IMG/VR virus record: IMGVR_UViG_3300025093_000027
Location: 1-52,875 of that record
DNA: 52,875 bases
Direction: 5' to 3' (one strand)
From: a virus
The notes under the pieces were generated by a model that ran no database searches, was not told the DNA's origin, and was given only the letters and a program-made list of their open reading frames with translations. The position numbers and the translations under genes are program-made. Below are positions 18,704 to 27,638 of the stretch, piece after piece. The stretch's first letter is position 1. Each line of letters begins with the position of its first letter.

Positions 18704-19473
18704 TGTAAATCTTCATGATTAAGTAAGAGAGCAATACTACTTTCCTTTTTAATTTTTGTCTCTAACGCCTCATTCTTATTACCCTCATACTTTATATGTG
18801 CAACCTTACTAACTATCATACCATGTAGTAAGTCTTCATCTTTTATAACAGAGTATTGCATCATGTTATCAATCACATTGTTATACAACTTATCATACAA
18901 ATCATTAGGAACATCTTTATTAGATTCAAACACGGCATAGAAGACAAACCTATCCTTCTTAAATTTATTAAACAGGTAGTCTATGTAATACCTTGTATTT
19001 TCTGTCCCAGACTCAATGCTCCACCTAACACCTTTTTCATTGAGATAATCAATAATCCAATAGACATCTAGGTCAGTATTTTGATTAATAATACCAATCC
19101 ATTTAGGAGGATTACTTTGACTAAGGATTTCTTCTAGTCTTTTTTGAACCCTAGACATGTCATTAAGAGGTTCATCTTTTAGTACTAGAATAGCACCCCA
19201 ACTCATCTTAATCTCTTCTCTGACTAGGTTCTTCATGTTTTCAAGTGTTTCATTATCATGAACCCAACCAGCTACCCTTTGTTGTAAGCATAGATGATAG
19301 TTTAAAACATAAAAGTTTTTTACATTATCCGTTGCCTCTACAAGTTCATAGACAGGATGATTAGATATCTTTTCAATCTTACCCAATTCGCAATCTACCT
19401 GAGTATCTCCAACATACTTTGCAAACAAACAATCTTTACATGTAGTAGATACAACACTAACTTTATTTTCCAT
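18700..19473 (-). CDS. Cys-containing protein of the glycan cluster, possible glycosyltransferase
   Basis: 257 residues from the ATG at 19473, which has GAGG 7 nt upstream. The longer frame begins with TTG at 19485 and is less likely. The first 40 residues hold CKDCLFAKY...C, a possible metal or Fe-S site. The middle has MSWGAILVLKDEPL and KWIGIINQNTDLDVYWIIDYL, which resembles the first half of a GT-A glycosyltransferase, where the donor is positioned by an acidic motif. No clear DXD is present. It overlaps the preceding glycosyltransferase by 11 bases. Function is inferred from context only. Confidence 0.5.
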   Translation of the reverse strand: MENKVSVVSTTCKDCLFAKYVGDTQVDCELGKIEKISNHPVYELVEATDNVKNFYVLNYHLCLQQRVAGWVHDNETLENMKNLVREEIKMSWGAILVLKDEPLNDMSRVQKRLEEILSQSNPPKWIGIINQNTDLDVYWIIDYLNEKGVRWSIESGTENTRYYIDYLFNKFKKDRFVFYAVFESNKDVPNDLYDKLYNNVIDNMMQYSVIKDEDLLHGMIVSKVAHIKYEGNKNEALETKIKKESSIALLLNHEDLQ

Positions 19474-21103
19474 TTGCAACCTCAATAAATTTATCTGGAG
19501 ATAAAGAAGCCATACCAGTTCTAAGTTGTTCAGTTAACAATTTATTCTCACCTCTATTTTTAAATTGCTGAAAAATCTTTTCCCGGTCAATAGGATCAAC
19601 AATACCATGTTCAACGACTGCACCAATGTTCAAGTCTCTTACAAGCTTCGTAGCCTCATAGCCAAACGCACTATCTGGCTCATTAATAACACTGTAGAAT
19701 AAAAATTCAACAAATGATTCATTATCCAAATTGGGAGGCATCTCTTTAGGGATCTCGAAAAGATTAGGAGAAGCATTCCATTTTCCTTGAAATAGCTTTG
19801 GTTTGTATGTGTCAATGTAGTCCATCCACACTTTAGCACAATCATCCCAATCATATCTCGCCACAGTAGCTTCACGAACTTCTTGACTCTTTGCTGCCTT
19901 TTCTTCTGGCGAAAGCATCAAGTGTTTAATCATGATTTCTACTAGATGATCGTTATCAGGAAATACTCTTTCTGCATTTGTCTCTAGTTCGCGATACATT
20001 TTTTGAATCTTGACAGGATAACCCTTAGTCCATTCTAGAACATCTTCCATAGCACTATAGTTTGTAGATGCAATAGGAACACCACATGCAGTTGCTTCTA
20101 CTTGAGGCATACCAAAACCTTCACAGATAGCATACTGAACATACAAGTCCATAGCATTATAAATCTTAACAAGATCTGGCACTTCCAGCCCAAAAGCTAC
20201 AGATGGCATTACACATGAAAGACTTTTGCAAGAATCACAATAGTTTAAAGTGTCTCTGAACAAATCAACTTTAAATTTCTTACAACTTCGACAGACATAG
20301 GTTGTCAAAACCTTACCCCCAACCTCTTCTTCAGCAATGTGATAGCCGAGATTCCAACCTTGTTTTTCTGGGTAGGAAGTATGAAGAAGCAAGTAAGTGT
20401 TATCTTTAATTTCTGGAGGTGCAGTTTTTAGAAACTTAGAGAAAGACTTGATAAGTTCTGGAAATAGCTTTCTCTTTTGATTTCTCATCACAGTTCCAAC
20501 AATATTTGCATTAGGATCTAATCCTAACTCTTGTCGAATCTGTTTCTTGTCGTATGGCTTATAAATCTTAGGGTCAATGCCCGGAGAGGCACAGCCAATT
20601 ACATTCAATAAATGACCTGCATCTTTTTCTAAAGTTTTTTCGCCAAACTCTGAATAACAAAGAATAGCATCTGTTTTAGCGAATCCTTCAATCCAAGATT
20701 GCTTCTGAGGATCAGAGTCAACTGTGGGCATCCATACCCAATGAAAGAATGGTAGCAGAGGACTTTTAGAGATAAACATGTCCATCCAAGGATCACGATA
20801 AGACAAAACAATATCTGGTTTAAAGTCAAGAACTACCTTATCGAATCTCCAAGCACCGAATTGATTATTAGGATTGGCATTATACATATCCTTAAAATTT
20901 TGAGGATCATCCTCATCTGGTGCATTTGCGTAGAACTTCCAAGGAACTTCCTTAGCCATTGATGTATTGGCATAGATACCAAACTCGGCTAGTTCATATT
21001 TATCACTAGCATGTAATCTTTCTAAAAGGTTCTTTGCATAAGTACCAAATCCAGATGCCAACTTATGATTCTCTGCTACTACCAGAACTTTCTTTTTACT
21101 CAT
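19463..21103 (-). CDS. Family-4-like glycosyltransferase with inserted zinc ribbon
   Basis: 546 residues. It opens with a GT-B start (KVLVVAENHKLASGFGTYAK) and has the GT4 retaining motif EGFGMPQVEATACGVPIAST near residues 335-355, where two glutamates spaced as E-x7-E bind the nucleotide sugar. A four-cysteine zinc ribbon (CRSCKKF ... CDSCKSLSC, residues ~267-297) is inserted between the donor-binding half and the catalytic loop. The long C-terminal part is helical. It could glycosylate phage DNA, virion proteins or a host glycan; neighbouring nucleotidyltransferase and glycosyltransferase-like genes support a small pathway. The gene begins 8 bases inside the sigma-factor gene. Confidence 0.85.
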   Translation of the reverse strand: MSKKKVLVVAENHKLASGFGTYAKNLLERLHASDKYELAEFGIYANTSMAKEVPWKFYANAPDEDDPQNFKDMYNANPNNQFGAWRFDKVVLDFKPDIVLSYRDPWMDMFISKSPLLPFFHWVWMPTVDSDPQKQSWIEGFAKTDAILCYSEFGEKTLEKDAGHLLNVIGCASPGIDPKIYKPYDKKQIRQELGLDPNANIVGTVMRNQKRKLFPELIKSFSKFLKTAPPEIKDNTYLLLHTSYPEKQGWNLGYHIAEEEVGGKVLTTYVCRSCKKFKVDLFRDTLNYCDSCKSLSCVMPSVAFGLEVPDLVKIYNAMDLYVQYAICEGFGMPQVEATACGVPIASTNYSAMEDVLEWTKGYPVKIQKMYRELETNAERVFPDNDHLVEIMIKHLMLSPEEKAAKSQEVREATVARYDWDDCAKVWMDYIDTYKPKLFQGKWNASPNLFEIPKEMPPNLDNESFVEFLFYSVINEPDSAFGYEATKLVRDLNIGAVVEHGIVDPIDREKIFQQFKNRGENKLLTEQLRTGMASLSPDKFIEVANGK

Positions 21104-21554
21104 TAGTGTCCCTCAATTTTTCTACAGCACTCATAAAGAGTTTCTTGGTATAATGTCTTCCTCTGCCTATTTCTTTACAAATCTCTGTAAAGTTGTGGCC
21201 CATACATCTCAATTCTATAACTTTTCTTTCTTCATTGGTTAGGATGTCTGGAATATATTCCCAGAAATCGTCATCGCTACAGACCTCTAAAAAACCTACA
21301 ATAACATTGTTAAGGTCTGCTTGATTGTTGTATTTTTTAGCACTATTTATTGTTTTAATGATTTCCCAACGGATAGGATTCCTAGCAAATGGACTAAACT
21401 TACAGCCCCTATCAGGGTCATACTTTTGTATCGCCTTCCATAAACCTATCCTACCCGCTTGAATGTATTCATCTCTTTCCTCATCGCTTTTAGGATTGAA
21501 TGTATTGACAACCGATACAACCAATCCCATATTCGCCTCTATTTTATCTTCCAT
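21096..21554 (-). CDS. Phage-encoded RNA polymerase sigma factor (sigma70 family)
   Basis: 152 residues from the ATG at 21554, which has AAGGA in front; the longer frame needs a TTG. Region 2 is recognisable (DEYIQAGRIGLWKAIQKYDP, then Gly-Cys-Lys-Phe-Ser-Pro-Phe-Ala-Arg and a Trp-Glu-Ile helix) and contains the -10 recognition and core-binding helices. Region 4 follows (TNEERKVIELRCMGHNFTEI, then a Gly-Arg-Gly-Arg-His helix-turn-helix). Regions 1.1 and 3 are missing, so it resembles T4 gp55-type or ECF-sized sigma factors that turn on late genes. A TATAAATA sequence, the T4 late core, is found before the virion-like gene at 40222. Confidence 0.85.
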   Translation of the reverse strand: MEDKIEANMGLVVSVVNTFNPKSDEERDEYIQAGRIGLWKAIQKYDPDRGCKFSPFARNPIRWEIIKTINSAKKYNNQADLNNVIVGFLEVCSDDDFWEYIPDILTNEERKVIELRCMGHNFTEICKEIGRGRHYTKKLFMSAVEKLRDTNE

Positions 21555-21585
21555 AAGTATCCTTATTATAGCTATAGTATCCAAA

Positions 21586-23208
21586 CTAACTTCTTAGGGG
21601 TAAGACATTTTTTACTAAAAATCCCTTCTTTTCTTTTTGTCTCATTCCCCTAAACAACATCACCGCTTTTTCCTGTAATTTATTTTTATGCTTCTCATAA
21701 TCTTCAGAGAACATAACTACATTATCCAAATTGCAAGTAGAGTCACTAAGAGTAATAAACGCCATCTTCTTACCCTTAGATTCTCCTCGTTTAATAGTCC
21801 ATTCCCTAATACTTTTGAGTTCTGCGGCAATAGCGATACCATTAGTAGATTGGAATCCATCTAGGAACTCTTTACAAGTGCAGTTCGCGTGACTTGTATC
21901 ATATTCATCTACTTTAGAACATGTAAGAGCGACCCCTAAGTATTCCTGTTCATTTTTAGCTCTCCATGCAGGACTATCTTCTAAATTATACCCCGGATTT
22001 TCTAAACTATCTATCAGTCCATCAATAATCTCTACCCTGTCTCTTTTAAAGATAGGACGTTTTTTATCTGACCAGTCATTAGTAAGCAACATTTTATTTA
22101 GTGTTTCAAGTAATGTTTCCTCCATGTTCTTTTGGACCCATTCTATTTCTCTCTTGCTCAACTCTTTGTACTGTTCATAGATGTGCTTCATTTCTAATCT
22201 ATTAATGTAAAAGCAATCACAAGCACCAGACAGAATAAGTGCAAGCATAGAATCCTTTTTGATACAATGACCATACATCATCAAGCATTGATCAAAGTTC
22301 ATGTCATCTACATTTTTATTACCATTCTCTTTGATGCAACTAATAAGTTTATCATAAACAGAACTACCAACTTTCTTTACATTTGTCATGCCGAAGGTTG
22401 GACAATCCCCTACAAGTTGAAAGTCTTTTTGTAACTTCTTAATGTTTGGAGGTTGAACATGGATGTTCATTAGGCGAGCATTGTTCACCAGTTCATTAAT
22501 CTCTTCAAATGTATCTGGCTTGCCAATAGCATGTTTCAAATAAGAAGTAAAGAACTCATGAGGGAAATGTGCTTTAGCATAAGCAGTAAGATAACCATTA
22601 GTAGCATAAGCATAAGAGTGAGATTTGTTGAACGAGTATCTTTGTGATGCCTCAATCCACGAGAAGATTTCTGATGCTTCTTCTTCATTCACGATACCAT
22701 GCTCAATGGCTTTACTGATAAACTCGCCTTTGATTTTACCCATCAACTCTACATTCTTTTTACCAATAGCTTTACGAAGAACATCTGCTTCCTGCAAAGA
22801 GAAACCAGCAAGTTCTTTAGCAATTGCCATCGCTTGCTCTTGATAAACAAGGATACCTTGAGTAGGGGCAAGAATAGGTTCAAGGGCGGGATGCAGATAC
22901 TCCACATCCTCACGCCCATGCTTCCTATCAATATAATGGTTGGTAAGATTTTTACCTTTGATAAAACTCTCTGTACAACCGGGACGAATAATAGCAATCA
23001 AGTCAGATAGTTCATCAATGCTACGAGGTTGTACTTTCTCTGCATTAGACCCTTGGATTTCCAACTGGAACACACCTTTAGTATTACCCTCACAAATCAA
23101 GTCCCAAGTAGCAGAGCAGTCTTTTGGCAACTTCTCTACATCAGGATCAAAGATAATACGACCATTACTATCAGTTTCAAATGTACATCCACAGGGAAAA
23201 GTTCTCAT
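21586..23208 (-). CDS. dnaE: DNA polymerase III alpha subunit, C-terminal part (split dnaE)
   Basis: 540 residues containing the second half of a bacterial DnaE. After a short Cys-bearing N-terminus it continues with NTKGVFQLEIQG, LIAIIRPGCTESFIKG, LAPTQGILVYQEQAMAIAKE and YSFNKSHSYAYATNGYLTAY, all conserved fingers/palm blocks downstream of the third catalytic aspartate. Later come the helical little-finger region and an OB-like segment (KGKKMAFITLSDSTCNLDNV). It starts ATGA, overlapping the exonuclease stop. With the N-terminal part it totals about 1171 residues, close to a full bacterial DnaE, so nothing appears lost. No intein motifs occur at either end. Confidence 0.9.
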   Translation of the reverse strand: MRTFPCGCTFETDSNGRIIFDPDVEKLPKDCSATWDLICEGNTKGVFQLEIQGSNAEKVQPRSIDELSDLIAIIRPGCTESFIKGKNLTNHYIDRKHGREDVEYLHPALEPILAPTQGILVYQEQAMAIAKELAGFSLQEADVLRKAIGKKNVELMGKIKGEFISKAIEHGIVNEEEASEIFSWIEASQRYSFNKSHSYAYATNGYLTAYAKAHFPHEFFTSYLKHAIGKPDTFEEINELVNNARLMNIHVQPPNIKKLQKDFQLVGDCPTFGMTNVKKVGSSVYDKLISCIKENGNKNVDDMNFDQCLMMYGHCIKKDSMLALILSGACDCFYINRLEMKHIYEQYKELSKREIEWVQKNMEETLLETLNKMLLTNDWSDKKRPIFKRDRVEIIDGLIDSLENPGYNLEDSPAWRAKNEQEYLGVALTCSKVDEYDTSHANCTCKEFLDGFQSTNGIAIAAELKSIREWTIKRGESKGKKMAFITLSDSTCNLDNVVMFSEDYEKHKNKLQEKAVMLFRGMRQKEKKGFLVKNVLPLRS

Positions 23209-23882
23209 GCAAAACTTCCTTTAAACTTATCAACACTAACTTGACGACGAGCAAACTTCAAAAACCTAACCAAGATTTTAGCAGTATCAACAACATCAGA
23301 AATAGCACTATGGGCTTGACCATGAGATTGTAATCCAAAGAACTCTTTCAATGTATCCATCTTATAGTTTTCTGGTTCTGGCATATTCTCAAACCAGTAG
23401 GTAATGTAATGAAGTAAATCCATGTTGCCCATCTTGGCGAATGGATAATCCAACTTATGCTTATCACACATGTTACGAATAATGATGTCATCAAATCCAT
23501 CTACATTATAACCACTGTATGCTGGTTCTGTAAAGTAGATTCTTCTCATTGGATCTTTCTCAATGTGATACTTCTGCAAATAAGAACAGAAGTTTTTCAT
23601 AGCAACCTTTTGTGATTTACCTTTCTTCCAAGTACTTACAATGTCTTCAGAAGAACATCCTCTTGTTGAAGCGTGCCAATCAATAGTCTTCTGCACACCT
23701 GTTGTAAAATACTCATCCTTATCAATACCCGGAGGTTTAACTGTAACCTCAAAGGTATCATCCATTTTAATTTCCAAAGTTCTAGGATTAACTGGGACCG
23801 CTGCAATCTCTACTGGATTAGCAGTAGTAGGGTCAGGTCCATCAGTTTCCAAATCATAAACAATAATCCAACGATGATTCAT
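23205..23882 (-). CDS. DnaQ-type 3'-5' proofreading exonuclease (DEDDh)
   Basis: 225 residues. The DEDDh family signature is intact: motif I YDLETDGPDP gives D10 and E12; motif II lies in YSGYNVDGFDD (about residue 124); motif III reads HSAISDVVDTAKIL, with His and Asp spaced five apart (about residues 192-197). The enzyme removes misinserted nucleotides. It sits between the two halves of the split polymerase gene, with TAATG and ATGA overlaps on the two sides, so all three are translated as one coupled set. Confidence 0.9.
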   Translation of the reverse strand: MNHRWIIVYDLETDGPDPTTANPVEIAAVPVNPRTLEIKMDDTFEVTVKPPGIDKDEYFTTGVQKTIDWHASTRGCSSEDIVSTWKKGKSQKVAMKNFCSYLQKYHIEKDPMRRIYFTEPAYSGYNVDGFDDIIIRNMCDKHKLDYPFAKMGNMDLLHYITYWFENMPEPENYKMDTLKEFFGLQSHGQAHSAISDVVDTAKILVRFLKFARRQVSVDKFKGSFA

Positions 23883-25777
23883 TATTCAACTCCTGCTAAA
23901 ATGTCTGCAACGGACATAACTTTGTCCAACATTGTAATACCCAAAACGTCAATTTTCAATAGTCCAACTTCCTCACAACTTGGTCCTTCAAATCCAGCGA
24001 TGTAACCTTTATCATTTGCATCAGTAGATCTAACCATAGGACAGGTTTGTGAAATCTTGTATGGTGAAACAACAACACCAGCAGCATGTTTAGATTGGAT
24101 AATCTTAGTTCCTTCTAAACGAATCGCTTGTTTGAAGATCTCTGCTTTATCGCCAACCATCTCTCCTTCTTCATTAATTTGAACCCAATCTTTAAACCTA
24201 TTAGGATTGTTCTCAATGCACCATCTAATGATAGAAGAGGTTCCAAGTTCCTCTTTCATCTCTTGGAGTTCATCAGCAATCTTTGCTTCATCCAAGATGT
24301 GTTTAGTCATAGCATTTTGTTCTGCAAAAGAAATACCACCTACGGCGTGCATAACCCTTTTCAATGCAGAACGACCTTTTAGAGTTGTATAAGTAACGAT
24401 TTGAGCAACATTCTCTTCACCATACTTATTTCTAATGTATTCAATAACTTTAGGTCTTGCTTCCTTTGGAACATCAATATCAATATCCGGCCAACTAATT
24501 TTACCCGGAGAGTTACGACCTGCGTTATAAAATCTTTCAAAGAGTAGGTCTGATGGAATAGGATCAATCTGCGTGATATCAATCAGATAAGATACCATAC
24601 AACCAGCAGCACTACCACGACCGGGACCAGTAATGTATCCGTTCTCATGACAGAACTTAATAATGTCACGAACGATAAGAAAGTAACTGCTCAATCCACA
24701 AGACGTAAAAACTTCCAACTCATGATTGACTCTTTCACCATAAACTTGAAATTGTTCAGGGTCATTGTCCATACTAATATGAGCCATCTTCTTTTTCCAT
24801 CCATCACGGCACAACTTACGAAGATAATCTTCATCGCTCATGCCGCCGGGACATGGAAACTGTGGAGGATTAGGAGCAGATAGAATACTATAATCATCAC
24901 ACATGTCTGCAATTTTATTAGTATTCTCAATCTCCTCTGCTGTATGCCATTGTTTCATTTCTTCAAAAGAAGGAATATGAAAGTTGTCTGATTCAAAGAA
25001 ACATTGTAATCCAACACTATTACCTTGCTTGATGTCCATTTGGATTTGACCCAGAGTTTTCTTCAATGAAGTACATAAAAGAACTCTTTGATCAATCGCA
25101 TCTTCTCTACGAGCATAATGTGCATCTGGAGTAGCAACACATGGGATACCAGTAACTTTAGATACTTGACGCAAACAGTTAGCAATAGTTTTAGCTAGAG
25201 GGTTTCTCTGACTATCAATCATTTGAATCTCAATAAAGAAGTTACCTTCTCCATAAAGCTGTTGTAGATAGTTTGCCCATTCACAACCTTTCTGTAACCA
25301 ATCAGGATCAAGCCTTTCCTCGCTTTCATCCATCATTTTGTATTGAAGGATAGAGCCAAGATGACCACTAAATGTCACTAAGTTTTTACCACTAATAGCA
25401 AAACCAACATCTTGCATAGAAATTCTAGGTTTATGATAAAATCTATCTGGGTGATTTGAAAGAGCAACTAATCTTAAAATCTCTTTCCAACCTTCTAGAT
25501 TCTTTGCTAGAATAACTTGATGGAGAAGTTTCCTGTTGTCAGGATTCTTATCAGTTGACTCGCCAAAGCAGAAATAAAACTCGCAACCTAAGATAGGTTT
25601 GAGTCCATTGTTTTTCATTGTTTTAACAAAATCAACAGCACCACTAACTGTGCCATGATCTGTCAAGGCACAAGCTGTAGAACCAATCTCTTTGATGCGA
25701 GATGCAATCTGTGAAGTCTTTGAAAGTCCATCGAGCAAACTATATTCAGAATGGACATGTAGTGGCGTATAACTCAT
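23882..25777 (-). CDS. dnaE: DNA polymerase III alpha subunit, N-terminal part (PHP plus palm)
   Basis: 631 residues. An N-terminal PHP domain is visible (LHVHSEYSLLDGLSK, ALTDHGTVSGAV, TPDAHYARRED) with its metal-binding His and Asp residues present. The polymerase core follows: TGPGRGSAAGCMVSYLIDIT, then WPDIDIDVPKE near residue 430 with two catalytic aspartates, and KIDVLGITMLDK near the end with the third. The protein stops about 16 residues past that site, and the rest of the enzyme is encoded after the exonuclease gene. The fork polymerase must be assembled from two chains. Confidence 0.9.
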   Translation of the reverse strand: MSYTPLHVHSEYSLLDGLSKTSQIASRIKEIGSTACALTDHGTVSGAVDFVKTMKNNGLKPILGCEFYFCFGESTDKNPDNRKLLHQVILAKNLEGWKEILRLVALSNHPDRFYHKPRISMQDVGFAISGKNLVTFSGHLGSILQYKMMDESEERLDPDWLQKGCEWANYLQQLYGEGNFFIEIQMIDSQRNPLAKTIANCLRQVSKVTGIPCVATPDAHYARREDAIDQRVLLCTSLKKTLGQIQMDIKQGNSVGLQCFFESDNFHIPSFEEMKQWHTAEEIENTNKIADMCDDYSILSAPNPPQFPCPGGMSDEDYLRKLCRDGWKKKMAHISMDNDPEQFQVYGERVNHELEVFTSCGLSSYFLIVRDIIKFCHENGYITGPGRGSAAGCMVSYLIDITQIDPIPSDLLFERFYNAGRNSPGKISWPDIDIDVPKEARPKVIEYIRNKYGEENVAQIVTYTTLKGRSALKRVMHAVGGISFAEQNAMTKHILDEAKIADELQEMKEELGTSSIIRWCIENNPNRFKDWVQINEEGEMVGDKAEIFKQAIRLEGTKIIQSKHAAGVVVSPYKISQTCPMVRSTDANDKGYIAGFEGPSCEEVGLLKIDVLGITMLDKVMSVADILAGVE

Positions 25778-26835
25778 TCAACACTCCCCGGTGCTTTATA
25801 AGAAGCGAAATTAAACTCTGGTGCATTGTAGTTTTGGACAACCCATTCAACACCCTTTTTCTTGATCATGTATTTGATCTGTTCACACTTTGTCATATCT
25901 CTATTATACCTTACGTTTTTAATAGGTTCAATGTGTGTCCCTTCAAAACTTGTCATTCCAGCATGACACAACTTCCTACACTTCCAAGATTGAGATGGAT
26001 CTGTCTCTTTAATAAGTGTCGGCTGTTGAGTTGCCTTAATGAACTCAAACTTCTTTTGTATCATCTCTTTTGTCTTTGGCAAGTCTTTATCTTGAAAATG
26101 GACAGTAAAAGGACCACCATCATTAATAAAGTAAATAGTAATTAAAAATGTTTTAGCTTCAGGAAATCTATTAGCCATAGCAAGGTGATACATGCGTAGT
26201 TGTGCATCTCTCCAAAGTTTTCTTTGGTCCTTAGTCTCTCCTGTGGCCCAATCTAACCGCTTCCCAGTCTTCCAGTCAATAATCTCATACACACCGTCTC
26301 CGAGGTCTGTAACGAGGTCTACGGTGCCTTTCATGGACAAATAACCGTCTAGTTTAGTTCCATCTGGAAGTTCGTGCTCATACTTAGCCCAATCTTCTTT
26401 TATTTCAAAATCAAAGTGAGGTTCAGCAGCAACAACATTCATATTTCTAGGATCAAACATACCTCCGTTGATCTCTAGTGCCTTCCATGTCCACTTTTTA
26501 CAATCTTTTAAATCTTTATCAGTCCATTCATGATGACTAAATGCTTTTGTATAGTAGTTATAAACTTTTTCAATAAGCTCTTCTAGATACGCTTCTCTAT
26601 AATCAGCAGTTTTAGTTTCACCTACTACATCATCAACAAAGGTTTTATGTCCATCCTGTGCTGCTTTTTTAGCAAGTGCTGCTACTTCTAGTACTTTATG
26701 AACAATAGTTCCCTTATCTGCCTTCTTATTACTTGGACCTCTCCATCCAAGAAAGTATTCTACCAAGTATTGTTGTGGGCAGAATCTATGACAGTTAAAA
26801 GAACTACTTCTAAAATAAACGATTGGAATACCCAT
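25774..26835 (-). CDS. Cas4/RecB-like PD-(D/E)XK nuclease with probable Fe-S cluster
   Basis: 353 residues. N-terminal cysteines (FNCHRFCPQQYL, positions 15 and 19) and C-terminal cysteines in SWKCRKLCHAG (about residues 285-290) are spaced as in Cas4/AddB-type Fe-S nucleases. The catalytic core is EIIDWKTGKRLDW near residue 188 (D-x11-E-x-K-like, with the Lys), preceded by GTVDLVTDLGDG. Such phage proteins resect DNA ends for recombination or degrade host DNA. It overlaps dnaE by four bases and the kinase by one. Confidence 0.8.
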   Translation of the reverse strand: MGIPIVYFRSSSFNCHRFCPQQYLVEYFLGWRGPSNKKADKGTIVHKVLEVAALAKKAAQDGHKTFVDDVVGETKTADYREAYLEELIEKVYNYYTKAFSHHEWTDKDLKDCKKWTWKALEINGGMFDPRNMNVVAAEPHFDFEIKEDWAKYEHELPDGTKLDGYLSMKGTVDLVTDLGDGVYEIIDWKTGKRLDWATGETKDQRKLWRDAQLRMYHLAMANRFPEAKTFLITIYFINDGGPFTVHFQDKDLPKTKEMIQKKFEFIKATQQPTLIKETDPSQSWKCRKLCHAGMTSFEGTHIEPIKNVRYNRDMTKCEQIKYMIKKKGVEWVVQNYNAPEFNFASYKAPGSVE

Positions 26836-27638
26836 TAACTCACCTTTGATCTAAAGGGATGAATGTTATTTTTTATAATAGTTTTATACAACTCTTTAGT
26901 TGTGGTATCAATATCTCCTTCTGGTAATACATAATCACATAGGGGCAAATCTACTTGTTCGCTTTTATGTGAATCATTAAATAGGTCTCTTGGTAGTCCA
27001 AATACAACACCACCTTCATCCTGTACTCCCTTGATCTCATTAGAGAATCTTACATCAGAAATAAGTGCAAGCTCTGGCTTATCTTTTCTGATCCTACGAA
27101 TACAAGCATCAAACCATACATTCTCATACATCTTTCTACAGATGTCAGAACCAAAGTATTGTAAAACTTCTCTACCAGTCATTGGTCCGGGTTCATGGTA
27201 TGTAATACCAGTTATTTCATCTTCATAACCAAAATAACTTTTTTGTGTGAAAACTTTCTTTGTTACAATTCCGGGCATGTTCTCCCATCGTAAATGAGTA
27301 GGAGAATTCTTTTCCTCATTAGTTCCATAGACTTGATTATGCTCAAGTCCTAACACATCAATCGCAAACTCTTTCAATACATCTGCAAAAGCATAAATCT
27401 TACAAGGTCCAAAATTTGCTAGAAGTTGAGAAATATCAACATAGTCTTCAGTCAATGGTATCCAATCAACACCAGATACAGTTTCTCCAAAAAGATCTGA
27501 AACAATAATCTGCCCTTGCTCATTTAAGCTTGCATGTTTACAAACTCCATGCTCATGGAACTTTAAAGCAAGTAAAAAGTTACAGCATGTATTTTTACCG
27601 CTCTGTTTCTTTCCAGCGAATCCTATAATCTTTGTCAT
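26835..27638 (-). CDS. Deoxynucleoside monophosphate kinase (T4 gp1-like)
   Basis: 267 residues, starting with a P-loop (GFAGKKQSGKNT, residues 6-17). An internal block (GREVLQYFGSDICRKMYENV) and the lid-like end match the phage dNMP kinases that phosphorylate dNMPs to dNDPs for replication. It overlaps the primase by four bases and the nuclease by one, within the replication block. Confidence 0.8.
   Translation of the reverse strand: MTKIIGFAGKKQSGKNTCCNFLLALKFHEHGVCKHASLNEQGQIIVSDLFGETVSGVDWIPLTEDYVDISQLLANFGPCKIYAFADVLKEFAIDVLGLEHNQVYGTNEEKNSPTHLRWENMPGIVTKKVFTQKSYFGYEDEITGITYHEPGPMTGREVLQYFGSDICRKMYENVWFDACIRRIRKDKPELALISDVRFSNEIKGVQDEGGVVFGLPRDLFNDSHKSEQVDLPLCDYVLPEGDIDTTTKELYKTIIKNNIHPFRSKVS

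Noticed and set aside
21586-25777. Split intein or sequencing frameshift as the reason for the broken dnaE
   Set aside because: No intein end motifs are seen, the break is at a different position than known dnaE split inteins, and a complete exonuclease gene with coupled overlaps lies between the halves.
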